Origin: an uncultured Pirellulaceae bacterium
GTDB lineage: Bacteria > Planctomycetota > Planctomycetia > Pirellulales > Pirellulaceae
Assembly (NCBI GenBank): GCA_938036435.1
Contig: CALHPU010000060.1
Location: 57,690-121,689, forward strand
Length of the DNA: 64,000 bases
Direction: 5' to 3'
The notes under the pieces were generated by a model that did not search any database, was not told the origin of the DNA, and worked only from the letters and a program-made list of their open reading frames with translations. Of the stretch, positions 8,984 to 18,169 are shown in pieces. Position numbers and translations under genes: made by a program. Each line of letters starts with the position of its first letter. Positions within the stretch are counted from its first letter, which is position 1.

Positions 8984-9816
8984 TGTCCAACGAAACACCG
9001 CCTTTATTTGATCTGACTGACCGGGTTGTATGCATTACCGGCGGCGGAGGTTTTCTAGGTAGAGACTTTGTGCGAGCCTTTATAGATGCCGGTGCGCGGG
9101 TGGCCGTCATCGATCACAATGTTGCTTTGGCTGAAGCTGCGATTGTTGACGCACATGGGACGGAAAAAAATACGCTGGCGATTGAGGCGGACGTCACAGA
9201 TCCCAAAGCCGTCGAGGACTTTACTCAGCAGTTACTGCAAAAATGGGGCGGAAAGATCGACGTGTTGGTAAATAGTGCTGCGATCGATCCTAAGTTTGAT
9301 GCCGACGTTGCCCGGCAACAATGCCACACTTTTGAAGATCAGCCACTTGAACTGTGGAAGCAATCGCTGGACGTAAACCTAACAGGAACATTTCTTTGCT
9401 GTCAGACTGTTGGGAAAACCATGGTCGAAAGTGCAGCGGGCACGATCATCAATATTGCTTCGACGTATGGCGTTGTAGCGCCAGACCAGCGTCTGTATCA
9501 GCGCGACGAGGAAACCGAACAGACGCTGTTCAAACCGGCTGCCTATCCGGTCACCAAAGCAGGCGTTCTGCATCTGACTCGGTATCTTGCTGCTTACTGG
9601 GCCAATACTGGTGTGAGAGTCAACTCGTTGACGCCTCACGGAGTTTTCGATTCGCAAGATGAACAGTTTCTCCGCCGCTTTGCCGAGCGCAGTCCATTGG
9701 GGCGAATGGCGCGGCCGGAGGAAATCACCGGACCACTTTTGTTTTTGGCTTCTGATGCTGCATCGTACGTCAACGGAGCAAATCTGGTGGTCGATGGAGG
9801 CTGGACAGCATGGTGA
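8983..9816 (+). CDS. Short-chain dehydrogenase/reductase, PtmA-like
   Basis: 277 aa. The Rossmann motif TGGGGFLG lies near residue 19, NSAA is followed by catalytic S (NIAST), and Y-x-x-x-K occurs in AYPVTKAG; the C-terminus ends VDGGWTAW. The segment NIASTYGVVAPDQ resembles SDRs called flagellin modification protein A (PtmA) in legionaminic-acid-type clusters, from memory. The start overlaps the preceding stop by one base and the stop overlaps the following start by seven. With a CMP-sugar synthetase and a NeuB-type synthase following, it is likely a cytoplasmic reductase or oxidase in nonulosonic-acid synthesis. The substrate cannot be read from sequence. Confidence 0.85.
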   Translation: MSNETPPLFDLTDRVVCITGGGGFLGRDFVRAFIDAGARVAVIDHNVALAEAAIVDAHGTEKNTLAIEADVTDPKAVEDFTQQLLQKWGGKIDVLVNSAAIDPKFDADVARQQCHTFEDQPLELWKQSLDVNLTGTFLCCQTVGKTMVESAAGTIINIASTYGVVAPDQRLYQRDEETEQTLFKPAAYPVTKAGVLHLTRYLAAYWANTGVRVNSLTPHGVFDSQDEQFLRRFAERSPLGRMARPEEITGPLLFLASDAASYVNGANLVVDGGWTAW

Positions 9817-11051
9817 ATTCCAAAGGGCCCGTGCTTGCGATCATTCCCGCGCGTGGCGGATCAAAAGGGCTGCCCGGCAAGAACATCCGCTTGCTTGGTC
9901 GTCATCCGTTGATCGCCTACAGCGTGGCAAGCTGTTTGGCGGCCCACACTATCGATCGCATTATTGTATCCACCGACAATCAAGAGATTGCTGATGTTGC
10001 TTGTGCATACGGAGCAGAGGCTCCTTTCCTGCGCCCGGCCGAACTGGCGACGGACATGGCTCCTGATTTGCCGTTATTCATCCATGCATTGCAGTGGCTA
10101 GAGCGCGAGGAGGGTTATAGGCCTTCGATTGTAGTGCAGGTCCGTCCCACGACTCCTTTTCGGCCTCATGGATTATTGGACCAGTCGGTCACGCTGTTGC
10201 AGTCCGACGCGCGGGCCGATTCGGTAAGAGCCGTTGCTCGCCCCAGCCAGACGCCGTTTAAGATGTGGACGTGTGACGAGAAGGATTATCTTCACCCGTT
10301 GCTAGATAGCGAACACGCCGAGCCCTATAACATGCCGCGACAGTTGTTGCCTCAGGTTTTTTGGCAGACCGGGCATGTAGATGTGATCCGACGAGAAACG
10401 ATTTTAGAGAAGAACAGTCTGACCGGAGAGTGCATCAAGTCAGTGTTGGTTGATTCGGCTTTTGTGGTCGACATTGATCGTCTGGAAGATCTGCAATATG
10501 CGGAGTACATGCTCAGCAAAGACAACTTGGATCTAGATCTGCCGAAATTTCCAAGTGGGCGGGCCGCTGCGAAAGCCATTCCGGGGCAGATTCGTCTTGC
10601 GGTTCTCGATTTTGACGGGACATTAACCGACGACCGTGTTTGGGTTGACCAGGATGGACGAGAATCGGTCGTCTGTAGCCGACGAGACGGTCAGGGACTG
10701 GAGCTGCTGGCGATCGCTGGAGTGGAGATTGTTGTGATCTCCAAAGAGAAAAATCCGGTGGTGTCGCGACGCTGTGAAAAACTTGGCATTGATTGTTGGC
10801 AAGGGGTCGATGATAAGCTCACGTTAATGAAGAAGATTTTGGCTGAACGTAAAGTCGACGCGCAAAAGACAATTTACGTTGGCAACGATGTTGGCGACCT
10901 TCCCTGCATGCGGTATGTCGGGTTTTCTTTCGCTCCAGCGGATGCTCATCCAGAGGTGCTAAAAGAAGCGGGCCTAGTTGTCGGGCGCGCTGGCGGTCGC
11001 GGTGCAGTTAGAGAAGTATGTGACATCCTTTTGGATAACATGAAATCATGA
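9810..11051 (+). CDS. neuA: CMP-nonulosonate synthetase fused to a KdsC-like HAD phosphatase
   Basis: 413 aa in two domains. Residues 10-240 are a cytidylyltransferase, with IPARGGSKGLPGKNI at 12-26 and the QVRPTTPFR segment near 110; it should activate a nonulosonic acid as its CMP derivative. Residues 262-413 are a HAD phosphatase of the KdsC class with DFDGTLTD at 267-274 and GNDVGD at 358-363, which would dephosphorylate a 9-phosphate intermediate. The same domain order occurs in vertebrate CMAS, and separate genes do these jobs in Bacteroides Kdn synthesis. The ATG overlaps the previous gene by 7 bp and the stop overlaps neuB by 4 bp. All visible HAD motifs are intact, so the phosphatase is probably active. 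Confidence 0.88.
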   Translation: MVNSKGPVLAIIPARGGSKGLPGKNIRLLGRHPLIAYSVASCLAAHTIDRIIVSTDNQEIADVACAYGAEAPFLRPAELATDMAPDLPLFIHALQWLEREEGYRPSIVVQVRPTTPFRPHGLLDQSVTLLQSDARADSVRAVARPSQTPFKMWTCDEKDYLHPLLDSEHAEPYNMPRQLLPQVFWQTGHVDVIRRETILEKNSLTGECIKSVLVDSAFVVDIDRLEDLQYAEYMLSKDNLDLDLPKFPSGRAAAKAIPGQIRLAVLDFDGTLTDDRVWVDQDGRESVVCSRRDGQGLELLAIAGVEIVVISKEKNPVVSRRCEKLGIDCWQGVDDKLTLMKKILAERKVDAQKTIYVGNDVGDLPCMRYVGFSFAPADAHPEVLKEAGLVVGRAGGRGAVREVCDILLDNMKS

Positions 11052-11935
11052 GCCGAACCATCAAATTTGCTGACAAACAAATTGGCAACGGTCAACCGAC
11101 ATTTATCATCGCTGAGATCGGCATCAATCACAACGGAAGCGTTGACCTTGCGCGTCAGTTGATCGATGTTGCGGTGGAAACTGGTTGCGATGCGGTTAAG
11201 TTTCAGAAGCGGGATCCTGAATCGTGCGTGCCTCCAGAGATGCGTGACAAAATGCGCGAGACGCCATGGGGTTACATCACGTATCTGGAATACCGACGGC
11301 ATATCGAGTTCGGGCTTGAGGATTTTCAAGCCATCGACAAGTATTGCCGAGAGAAAGGTATGCTGTGGTTCGCGTCGTGCTGGGATGAATTTTCGGTCGA
11401 TTTTATGGCGCAGTTCGATACTCCCTGTGTCAAAGTTCCATCGGCTGCGCTGACGCATCGGAGTCTCTTGGAGAAAACCCTGTTACTTGACTGCCCCATT
11501 ATGTTGTCCACCGGCATGTCCACAATCCAAGAGATTCGCTCTGCGGTGAAGTTGCTAGGTTCTGACAGGCTGTTGTTGGCGCATGCGACTAGTACCTACC
11601 CCTGCCCCGTCGAGGAGCTCAACCTGCGTATGGTGCAAACGCTGGCTCAAGAGTTCGACTGTCCGATTGGTTATTCCGGCCACGAGACAGGGCTGATGCC
11701 AACGGTAGCATCTGTTGCTTTAGGAGCAACGTTTGTCGAACGTCACATCACGCTGGACCGGGCGATGTGGGGAAGCGATCAATCGGCATCGGTTGAGCCG
11801 GTGGGCTTGCGGAGGTTAGTCAAAGACATTCGAGTCATCGATCGTGGCCTTGGCGACGGCGTCAAGAAAGTCTACGACAGCGAGTCGGTTTCCCGATCGC
11901 GCTTAAGACGCGTCAATGACTTGCCTCTTGATTAG
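11048..11935 (+). CDS. neuB: N-acetylneuraminate synthase family protein lacking the SAF domain
   Basis: 295 aa. The TIM barrel is complete: IAEIGINHNG at 21-30, KFQKRD at 51-56, STGMST at 154-159, and H212 (YSGHE) and H233 (ERHIT), which match the two Mn-binding histidines of Neisseria NeuB with the same 21-residue spacing. Family members condense PEP with ManNAc, ManNAc-6-P or mannose-6-P. Canonical NeuB (about 346 aa) carries a C-terminal SAF/antifreeze-like domain after the barrel; here the protein stops right after GDGVKKVY plus about 20 residues, and the DNA beyond codes for the convergent gene, so the domain is absent rather than split. In NeuB that domain contacts the N-acetyl group, so a non-acetylated substrate (a Kdn route) is a reasonable inference. 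Confidence 0.87.
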   Translation: MSRTIKFADKQIGNGQPTFIIAEIGINHNGSVDLARQLIDVAVETGCDAVKFQKRDPESCVPPEMRDKMRETPWGYITYLEYRRHIEFGLEDFQAIDKYCREKGMLWFASCWDEFSVDFMAQFDTPCVKVPSAALTHRSLLEKTLLLDCPIMLSTGMSTIQEIRSAVKLLGSDRLLLAHATSTYPCPVEELNLRMVQTLAQEFDCPIGYSGHETGLMPTVASVALGATFVERHITLDRAMWGSDQSASVEPVGLRRLVKDIRVIDRGLGDGVKKVYDSESVSRSRLRRVNDLPLD

Positions 11936-12914
11936 ATGGCGCGGCAAGTATCACATCCAAGTAACGTCGCACCAGCGGGATTGCGGCAAGTGAAGGAAGA
12001 ATGGATCGTGAAATCATCAGCAATCCAACCGCCGCTGCAGATTCTGGCTCCATGTACACAGCGAACAGGTAGATCATGGCTGCATCACGCGGTCCGATTC
12101 CTCCCAGAGTAAACGGGACCAAGCCACAAAGTAGCACCACTGGCGAAAGCGCTAACCCTGTGGCGAACGGAACGCGGGCTCCAACGGCAATGGTGAACAT
12201 CCAGATTTGCGTCAAGTGAAGCAGCCACAATCCGACGGAGAACAAAACGATCCACTTACCGCGCGCTGCCAAACGACGATGCAACTCCGGCCAGCCCTCC
12301 GCAAGCGATTGAAGTCTTACGCGGCGGCGAAAAAGTTTGAAGGTCTGCAGTTTCGTCAGCAATTTACTTACGATGCCTCCAGAAAATAAAAATCCGGCGC
12401 TGAGGCACCAAATTCCGACAGCAGGCACAACCGCCGGTGCAAGTTTTTCTCCGCCAAACCCCGAAAACCACGCCAGTAAGCACCAACTTGAAATGGCGAA
12501 GGCATCGCACAGTCGTTCGAATACGATCACCGAAACGGCAACACCCAGCGGTGCCTTCTGCGATTCGCACAAGAAGTGACTCTTGGAAAGGTCCCCTAAT
12601 TTCGCTGGCAGGAACAGATTCATGGCGATCGAAATCACCGTCATCGCAAGTGCATCGATGTAAGAAGTCTTGTGGTCATTTGACGACACCCACCGAAACC
12701 GCAACGCATTGGCCAATGTGATGGGAATGATCATTCCCATCGAAATCAGCAGCCAAACTGGACTGGATGTGGAAAGCACTTCCCAGATAGCGGCAAGATC
12801 CATCTTGCGATAAAGCAAGCACAGAATCGCCACGCTCACTATCACGCTGATCAACTTAGATGCCGTTTTAGCGCGAATCTTTAGCCATAGATGTTGGATG
12901 GAGCCTTTGTTCAT
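11913..12914 (-). CDS. Flippase-like / lysylphosphatidylglycerol-synthase TM-region protein
   Basis: 333 aa from the ATG at 12914, which forms an ATGA overlap with the stop of the upstream glycosyltransferase-like gene; an upstream GTG is less likely. About eight hydrophobic segments and the family block GLVPFTLGGIGPRDAA (GG-x-GxR) near residue 260 identify the LPG_synthase_TM / UPF0104 family of inner-membrane proteins, several of which sit in glycan clusters and may move lipid-linked sugars. The catalytic lysyltransferase domain of MprF is absent. Its 3' end overlaps neuB tail to tail by 23 bp. A role in exporting a lipid-linked glycan made by its neighbours is inference. Confidence 0.8.
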   Translation of the reverse strand: MNKGSIQHLWLKIRAKTASKLISVIVSVAILCLLYRKMDLAAIWEVLSTSSPVWLLISMGMIIPITLANALRFRWVSSNDHKTSYIDALAMTVISIAMNLFLPAKLGDLSKSHFLCESQKAPLGVAVSVIVFERLCDAFAISSWCLLAWFSGFGGEKLAPAVVPAVGIWCLSAGFLFSGGIVSKLLTKLQTFKLFRRRVRLQSLAEGWPELHRRLAARGKWIVLFSVGLWLLHLTQIWMFTIAVGARVPFATGLALSPVVLLCGLVPFTLGGIGPRDAAMIYLFAVYMEPESAAAVGLLMISRSILPSLAAIPLVRRYLDVILAAPSNQEASH

Positions 12915-14236
12915 TTTGAGGTTCTCGCTTCGCTTGACCACAAGACTCGTCCGATCGCATCGCGTGCTTGGATTGATAGTTCCTCTGCAGGTTGAAAATA
13001 ACTGGCGTCGTAACTTCCGAACCGCTGAGTCCAGTCATCGGAGTAGAACTCTGCGAGCTGCTCGAGGGAGACCACTCGGACATTTTTCACAGGTTTGGGG
13101 AGAATCGAACTTTTTACAAATCCATAAAGATCGGCGCGCGATTCCGGCAGCACGGAAAATTCTTTCATTGGCAAGACTGGGACACCAGTTTTCAAAACGC
13201 CCAAATTAACATTGCTGTTTTCATCGGTGATTACCCAATCACATTCTCTGGTGACGTCCTGCAGTGACAGCGATGATGCGGTTTCGACAACATTGTTTGT
13301 GTCGCTTAGTTTTGAGGACAACTCTGATCTGCCCAGCATATTCGGATGCCAACGAATCAGAATTTTCGAAGGATTGAAATGATTGCGACAGTCCTCGACA
13401 AGGCGAATGAACTGCGGCCAGCAGACAACCTTGGAGGCAAAAATACCAATGACGGGGCGTTTATTGAGTAGTCTGTGAGCCTCCATTGTTTTTGACGCAC
13501 CTTCGGCACCGCAGAATATGACGTCCCCTTGGACGGGGCCTTTTAATTGATACTGTTGGAGTGCCGCTTGTCCTTCGAGAATCGAAAGCGTGAATCGTAA
13601 CGGCGGAGAGACCGGCGTGGGGTAGGCGTGCGACATGAATATCGTGGGGATTTCAATCGCTTCGGCAGCTCGGGTGAAGGCCAATGGCTCAGGGTTCGAA
13701 TCACTGGAAACGATGACACCGCTTGATTCATGTTGTTTCAGGATTTCAATAGCGCGAACATAACAAAAAATCGCGCTGGCAGTTCTGCAACTGACCAGAA
13801 AATCATAACGTCGATTCAATCGATCCACCAAACGATAAACTCGCCTCCAATCGCCGATGCGAAAGCAACCCTTCGCCAACCGCAGCAGCGTGCTCCGCCT
13901 CAATACGCCGGCGAGGTCAAGCTGAAGACAGGCGACTTGATTTGGCTCCAACCAAGACGCGATCTTTCTGGTTTGTTGTCGAGCGTTTTTGTGAATGGCG
14001 ATGATCAAAGGAAGGTGTGGCTCGTCCAATGAAGTATCTGCGGTAGCATAAGATTTAACGCCGAAAAGAAACACAAGTGCAGCAGACAAAAAACTGCCAC
14101 CGAGAATGCGGTGAGTGCCGTAAACGAATCTAACGATCCGGTTACTACGTCGGAGGTGGTCGAATAGCGCTTGCCGCACTGGGTCACTGTCGGCTTGAAT
14201 GACCTCTCGAATTGTTTTAAGTAGTTGAATCTTCAT
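12911..14236 (-). CDS. Putative GT-B-like glycosyltransferase / surface polysaccharide protein
   Basis: 441 aa, not a member I can name with certainty. It has a hydrophobic segment near 45-60, a first domain opening with LIIAIHKNARQQTRKIA, and a second domain with the block IFMSHAYPTP near 200, PVIGIFASKVVCWP near 265 and KILIRWHPNM near 293. This two-Rossmann layout with an R-W-H-P element recalls capsule/sialyl-type transferases and CDP-glycerol-type enzymes, in which such a His binds the donor phosphate. It is located 21 bp after the TMTC-like gene and overlaps the flippase-like gene, beside the CMP-nonulosonate operon. It may therefore use the CMP-sugar as donor. The assignment is tentative. 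Confidence 0.6.
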   Translation of the reverse strand: MKIQLLKTIREVIQADSDPVRQALFDHLRRSNRIVRFVYGTHRILGGSFLSAALVFLFGVKSYATADTSLDEPHLPLIIAIHKNARQQTRKIASWLEPNQVACLQLDLAGVLRRSTLLRLAKGCFRIGDWRRVYRLVDRLNRRYDFLVSCRTASAIFCYVRAIEILKQHESSGVIVSSDSNPEPLAFTRAAEAIEIPTIFMSHAYPTPVSPPLRFTLSILEGQAALQQYQLKGPVQGDVIFCGAEGASKTMEAHRLLNKRPVIGIFASKVVCWPQFIRLVEDCRNHFNPSKILIRWHPNMLGRSELSSKLSDTNNVVETASSLSLQDVTRECDWVITDENSNVNLGVLKTGVPVLPMKEFSVLPESRADLYGFVKSSILPKPVKNVRVVSLEQLAEFYSDDWTQRFGSYDASYFQPAEELSIQARDAIGRVLWSSEARTSK

Positions 14237-14257
14237 GCTGAAACGGTACCGCGCGGC

Positions 14258-16441
14258 TCACTTCGATTGTCGAAACGGGAGTTTTTGTTTGTAGCGTTGC
14301 AAACGGTTTTTGAACGCAGCCTCAGTGCCGTCTGCGGCCATTTCAACAGCTTTCTCCTGCCACTTAACGGCCTCGGCAAACTCGCCGACTTCGGCATGTG
14401 CGGCAGCCAGAGCGTCTGCCATGAACGGGCTGTCCTTGCTCAGCTGGACCGCGCGACGCGCATGTTCGAGGGCGCGTTGCCCGTCGCGCAGTTCCTCCTC
14501 CGGGGCCGTTGCCATGATCCAAGCAAGGCCATAATGTGCTCCAACAGCACTTGGTCTGAGCTTCACTGCCATCTCAAATCGCTTAAGTGCTCCTGCTCTA
14601 CGACCAACCGTTTGAAGCGCGATGCCATCGTTATAGTTTGCCGTAAAGTTTTCAGGATCAAGCAGCAGCGCTTTTTCAAACTGTTTGATTGCTGCGTTGT
14701 TGTTGCCCAAAGAACGCAGCGTCAGGCCAAGGTTAACATATGCGGCCATCAGGTTTGGATCGATTTGGACTGCTTGTTCAAAATGCTCTATTGCCTCCTC
14801 TTTACGTCCCGATGCACGCAGAGCCAAACCGCAATTGTTGTGTGCTGGAGCGAAGTTCGGTTTGATTTTCAACGCCGATTGATAATGGTGGATTGCCTCG
14901 TCCCATCTTTTTTGTTGCTGGAGTACTGTACCGCAATTGTAATGGACTTCCGCATTATCTGGCGCGATCGCCAAAGCCATGCGGTACGAAGCTATCGCCT
15001 CGTCAGGCCGACCGAGAACTAAATGAGCGTTGCCAGTGTTGTTGATTGCTTCGACGTAATCTGGCTCTAACCGAACGGCCTCCTGAAAGTGTTCAAGGGC
15101 GTCGCTGATTTGACCGGATTGCATGAGCGCATCGCCCAAGCTGTTGTGAGCGATACTGCTGTCGTCGACGACTGACAAAGTGTGTTTCCAAAGGGTCTCG
15201 CTGTTTTGCCAAACGGCGATCTGTCGAGAACTGAGCAACGTTAATGCCACCAAAACAGCAGCAACCGAACTGGCGACGATGTTTTTGAGATTGGGGTTTG
15301 CTTCAACCCAACTTGTCAATTGCCAAGCTATCGCGATGTAGACTCCTAGCAATGAGACGTACATATAGTGGTCGGTCATCGCAGTCATCTCGCCCATCTT
15401 TAGGATTCCGATGACCGGTACAAGCGTACCCAGATACCACAGCCAGCCAACGATCAAATACGGTGCCTTGCGATACAGGATCAACGCTGTGACCGTGATG
15501 CCCAATAGAATTATTGCCGAACCGCCGACATAGATGGCCGAAAATTCTTCTGGTAGCGGATAGAGAGTTGCAAGGTTCGTTGGCCAGACCATGTTACGCA
15601 AGTACAGCACGTAGCTTTGAGCGGCATTCGCTAAACGGGCACCCCAAGAATGGCTTTCCAGTGAAACCACCGCGTCCATTGATTTCTGACACAAGTAGGC
15701 CAAGTAAACCGAGACGAACGACAGAACCAGCAGGGGGATTTTTTCTAGCACCAGCAGGCTAACTGAACGACGCGTTGTTACGGCGTGGTCTTGATGCGTG
15801 GGTGTTGTTGGGCCAAAGCTGAATCGATTTAGTGGCCACCAGTCCAGCAGAAGCAAAACACAAGGTAGCGTGATCAACGTAGGCTTGGCCATCAGCCCCA
15901 ACACAAACAGCAGCACCACTAAGAGATATCTGGCTGTTCCCCCTTGCCGGGCGTATGCACAATAGGCCCATATGACCAGCAGCCAAAACAGTAAGCTCAA
16001 CGGTTCACGCAGATGCGATATCCACGCGACCGACTCTACCGAAAGCGGATGCAGTGCGTGAAGTGCCGCGACGAGCGCACTGGGCCAGAACGAACCGGAG
16101 ATTCGCCATAGCACCGTCAACATTAGCAGGCTCACAATCACATGCAGGGCCGCGTTGACCAAGTGATGAGCACCGGGTTCCAACCCAAACAATTGGCAGT
16201 TCAACTGGTGAACCCACCAAGACAATGGATGCCATTGCCCTGGGCCGTGAATGCCAAAAGACCATTGAAAATTCTCCCCGCTCAAACCGCTGGCGACATG
16301 CTGATTCTGGTGAACGAAGACGTTGTCGTCCCAGTTTACGAAATCAAACTGGCCGACTTGCCAATAGATGGCCAACGTCGACAGTGCCAATCCAAGATAG
16401 ACGGCAGCCACTAACCAAGGCTTGGGCCGAGATGAATCCAC
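14258..16441 (-). CDS. TMTC-like integral membrane protein with C-terminal TPR repeats
   Basis: 727 aa from a GTG start. The first roughly 420 residues hold about ten membrane segments. The first periplasmic loop has W37-D38-D39-N40, the Asp pair typical of GT-C transferases, followed by a QWHPLSWWVHQL block. Residues about 430-710 are seven to eight TPR units of 34 residues with the usual A-x-Y-N-x-G pattern. This order is that of eukaryotic TMTC1-4 proteins, which transfer O-linked mannose from a lipid donor, and of bacterial relatives of unknown function. It heads an operon with a GT-B-like and a flippase-like gene. A protein O-glycosyltransferase role is inference; the architecture is clear. 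Confidence 0.75.
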   Translation of the reverse strand: MDSSRPKPWLVAAVYLGLALSTLAIYWQVGQFDFVNWDDNVFVHQNQHVASGLSGENFQWSFGIHGPGQWHPLSWWVHQLNCQLFGLEPGAHHLVNAALHVIVSLLMLTVLWRISGSFWPSALVAALHALHPLSVESVAWISHLREPLSLLFWLLVIWAYCAYARQGGTARYLLVVLLFVLGLMAKPTLITLPCVLLLLDWWPLNRFSFGPTTPTHQDHAVTTRRSVSLLVLEKIPLLVLSFVSVYLAYLCQKSMDAVVSLESHSWGARLANAAQSYVLYLRNMVWPTNLATLYPLPEEFSAIYVGGSAIILLGITVTALILYRKAPYLIVGWLWYLGTLVPVIGILKMGEMTAMTDHYMYVSLLGVYIAIAWQLTSWVEANPNLKNIVASSVAAVLVALTLLSSRQIAVWQNSETLWKHTLSVVDDSSIAHNSLGDALMQSGQISDALEHFQEAVRLEPDYVEAINNTGNAHLVLGRPDEAIASYRMALAIAPDNAEVHYNCGTVLQQQKRWDEAIHHYQSALKIKPNFAPAHNNCGLALRASGRKEEAIEHFEQAVQIDPNLMAAYVNLGLTLRSLGNNNAAIKQFEKALLLDPENFTANYNDGIALQTVGRRAGALKRFEMAVKLRPSAVGAHYGLAWIMATAPEEELRDGQRALEHARRAVQLSKDSPFMADALAAAHAEVGEFAEAVKWQEKAVEMAADGTEAAFKNRLQRYKQKLPFRQSK

Positions 16442-16530
16442 TAGATCGCCGCAACTTTCTGTTTTGGTTTTTGGGTGAGTCGTTGCCGATCTGTCATAGG
16501 CCCTGACTTCAAGATCCGTTTATACAAAAA

Positions 16531-16688
16531 GGCTCTTCCAGGATTTTAATGGCTGCCTTGGAAATCGTAGTGGGATTCGCCAGAATTCCAACCGGCTCTT
16601 CTTAAAGGAATTCTGGCGAATCCCACTACATCCATTTGAAATGGCTAATTCAACAAGAACTTCGTGCCACTAAGTTCTGGGAAGAACC
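16531..16688 (+). repeat. 158-bp palindrome-bearing dispersed element, copy A
   Basis: The sequence recurs inverted at 36900-37057, differing at only 3 of 158 positions. The core is a perfect palindrome: 23-nt arms at 16567-16589 and 16607-16629 around a 17-nt loop. The outer ends are imperfect terminal inverted repeats (GGCTCTTCC against GGTTCTTCC). It fills most of the 290-bp gap between two minus-strand genes. There is no ORF inside and I see no clear target-site duplication. It is a MITE- or REP-like element; the mobilising enzyme is unknown. Confidence 0.9.
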
Positions 16689-16731
16689 CCCGGCGGGAGG
16701 GTGGCAGCGATGGAGGTAGCGGGATGTCCGA

Positions 16732-17967
16732 TTACTCGGCCAAGCACTGTTCAAGATCTGCGATGATGTCGGCGCTGTCTTCGATGCCGCAGGCCAGTCG
16801 GATCATGTTGTCCTCAATTCCAAACTCAACGCGCTGCTCAGGCGTGAACTCAAAATAACTCATCACCAAAGGTTGCTCGATCAGTGTCTCCACTCCACCG
16901 AGCGACGGAGCAATCCGCGCCAGCTTCGCCCGATCGACGACGGCTGCCGTCTGCTTCCAGTCCGCGTCCTTGACCGAAAACGTGATCAGCCCACCATAGC
17001 CACGCATCGTTTCCTTGGCGATCTCGTGATAAGGATGCGATTCCAATCCCGGATACCAGACCCTCTCCACACGTGGATGATCCTCCAAATAACGAGCAAC
17101 CGCCATGCCGTTTTCGTTGTGCTGCTTCATCCGCAGGCCAAACGTCTTCAGCCCGCGCTGCAGCAAGTAGCAGTTGTGTGGCGTCGTGACTGGTCCCATC
17201 ACGCCACGCAGTTTGCGAATTGGGTCAAGTAATTCTTTAGATCCCAATACGACACCGGCCAGTAAATCATTGTGCCCGCCCATGTACTTGGTTGCCGAAT
17301 GCATGACCAAATCAATGCCGTGGGCGATCGGAGAAATGTTAAACGGCGTCGCCAGCGTCGCATCGATGATGGTCGTGACGCCGTGTTGTTTTCCGATCGC
17401 CGCAAAACGATCCAAATCAATCACGCTCATCTGCGGATTGGTTGGCGATTCGCTGACCAGCAATTTGGTATTGGGCGTGATAGCCGCTTCCATCGCGTCG
17501 TAGTCACCCGTTTTGACTTCTTTGGTCACGACACCGAATTTTGAAAGGTACGTGCGGCAATACTCGCGCGACCGATGGTAACATTCATCAAAGAAAACAA
17601 TCTCGTCACCGCTGGCGAGCATTGAGTTCAGCACGCCGGCCAAGGCTGCCATGCCGCTGGCGTAGAGGACGGCGTCTTCAGCGCCTTCGAGGGCGGCCAG
17701 TTTTCGTTCGACCACTTGTTCGCCGGGCGCGCCATACCGCCCGTACTCGCTGCGGTCCTCTCTGTTTTCCACAAAATCGATCAACGCTTGAGTGTTCTCG
17801 AACGTGAACGTCGAGGCCAAGACAACGGGATCGGTGATCGAGTTGATCGATTTCTGACGCGCTTCGCCCGCGTGAACCGAGGTCGTGGAAATACCTTGTT
17901 CGGTGGGTGCGGTTGGACGAGTGGACTGCTGGGAAGGTTCACTCACATCAGAAGGTGTAGCTTGCAT
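16732..17967 (-). CDS. Cys/Met-metabolism PLP enzyme (cystathionine gamma-synthase/lyase type)
   Basis: 411 aa from the ATG at 17967, chosen because AAGGAGT lies ideally upstream; an upstream in-frame Met is less likely. The fold-type-I gamma family is clear: YGRYGAPGEQVVERKLAALEG near 76, ASGMAA at 103-108, D202 binding the pyridine nitrogen and K227 in SATKYMGGH as the Schiff-base lysine; the C-terminus has SLGGVETLIEQP. It will act in the cytoplasm on homoserine esters, cystathionine or methionine. The YGRYGAP form resembles cystathionine gamma-synthases, but synthase, gamma-lyase and sulfhydrylase cannot be separated by eye. It is not in an operon with its neighbours. Confidence 0.88.
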   Translation of the reverse strand: MQATPSDVSEPSQQSTRPTAPTEQGISTTSVHAGEARQKSINSITDPVVLASTFTFENTQALIDFVENREDRSEYGRYGAPGEQVVERKLAALEGAEDAVLYASGMAALAGVLNSMLASGDEIVFFDECYHRSREYCRTYLSKFGVVTKEVKTGDYDAMEAAITPNTKLLVSESPTNPQMSVIDLDRFAAIGKQHGVTTIIDATLATPFNISPIAHGIDLVMHSATKYMGGHNDLLAGVVLGSKELLDPIRKLRGVMGPVTTPHNCYLLQRGLKTFGLRMKQHNENGMAVARYLEDHPRVERVWYPGLESHPYHEIAKETMRGYGGLITFSVKDADWKQTAAVVDRAKLARIAPSLGGVETLIEQPLVMSYFEFTPEQRVEFGIEDNMIRLACGIEDSADIIADLEQCLAE

Positions 17968-18169
17968 CGGGGACTCCTTGAATTCTTTTAACTCAGGGAA
18001 GTGTTGGCCAGCGATGCCAGAGTCCGGAAGGAGAAAACACTCCGCGTCCGGAAAATTCACGCTTAAACGTGAAGGTAGCTTTTTAGCAGATAAAGGCTGC
18101 AAGCGGCTAACAAATCCCTATTGGTGGTGAGTATAGCCCAAGGTGTTGGCAAGTAAAAGGAGCAATTTC

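Noticed and set aside
14225..15022. 265-codon plus-strand ORF, Cys-rich
   Set aside because: It is wholly antisense to the TPR half of the TMTC-like gene; its Cys/Arg bias is that of a mirror frame and it lacks motifs.
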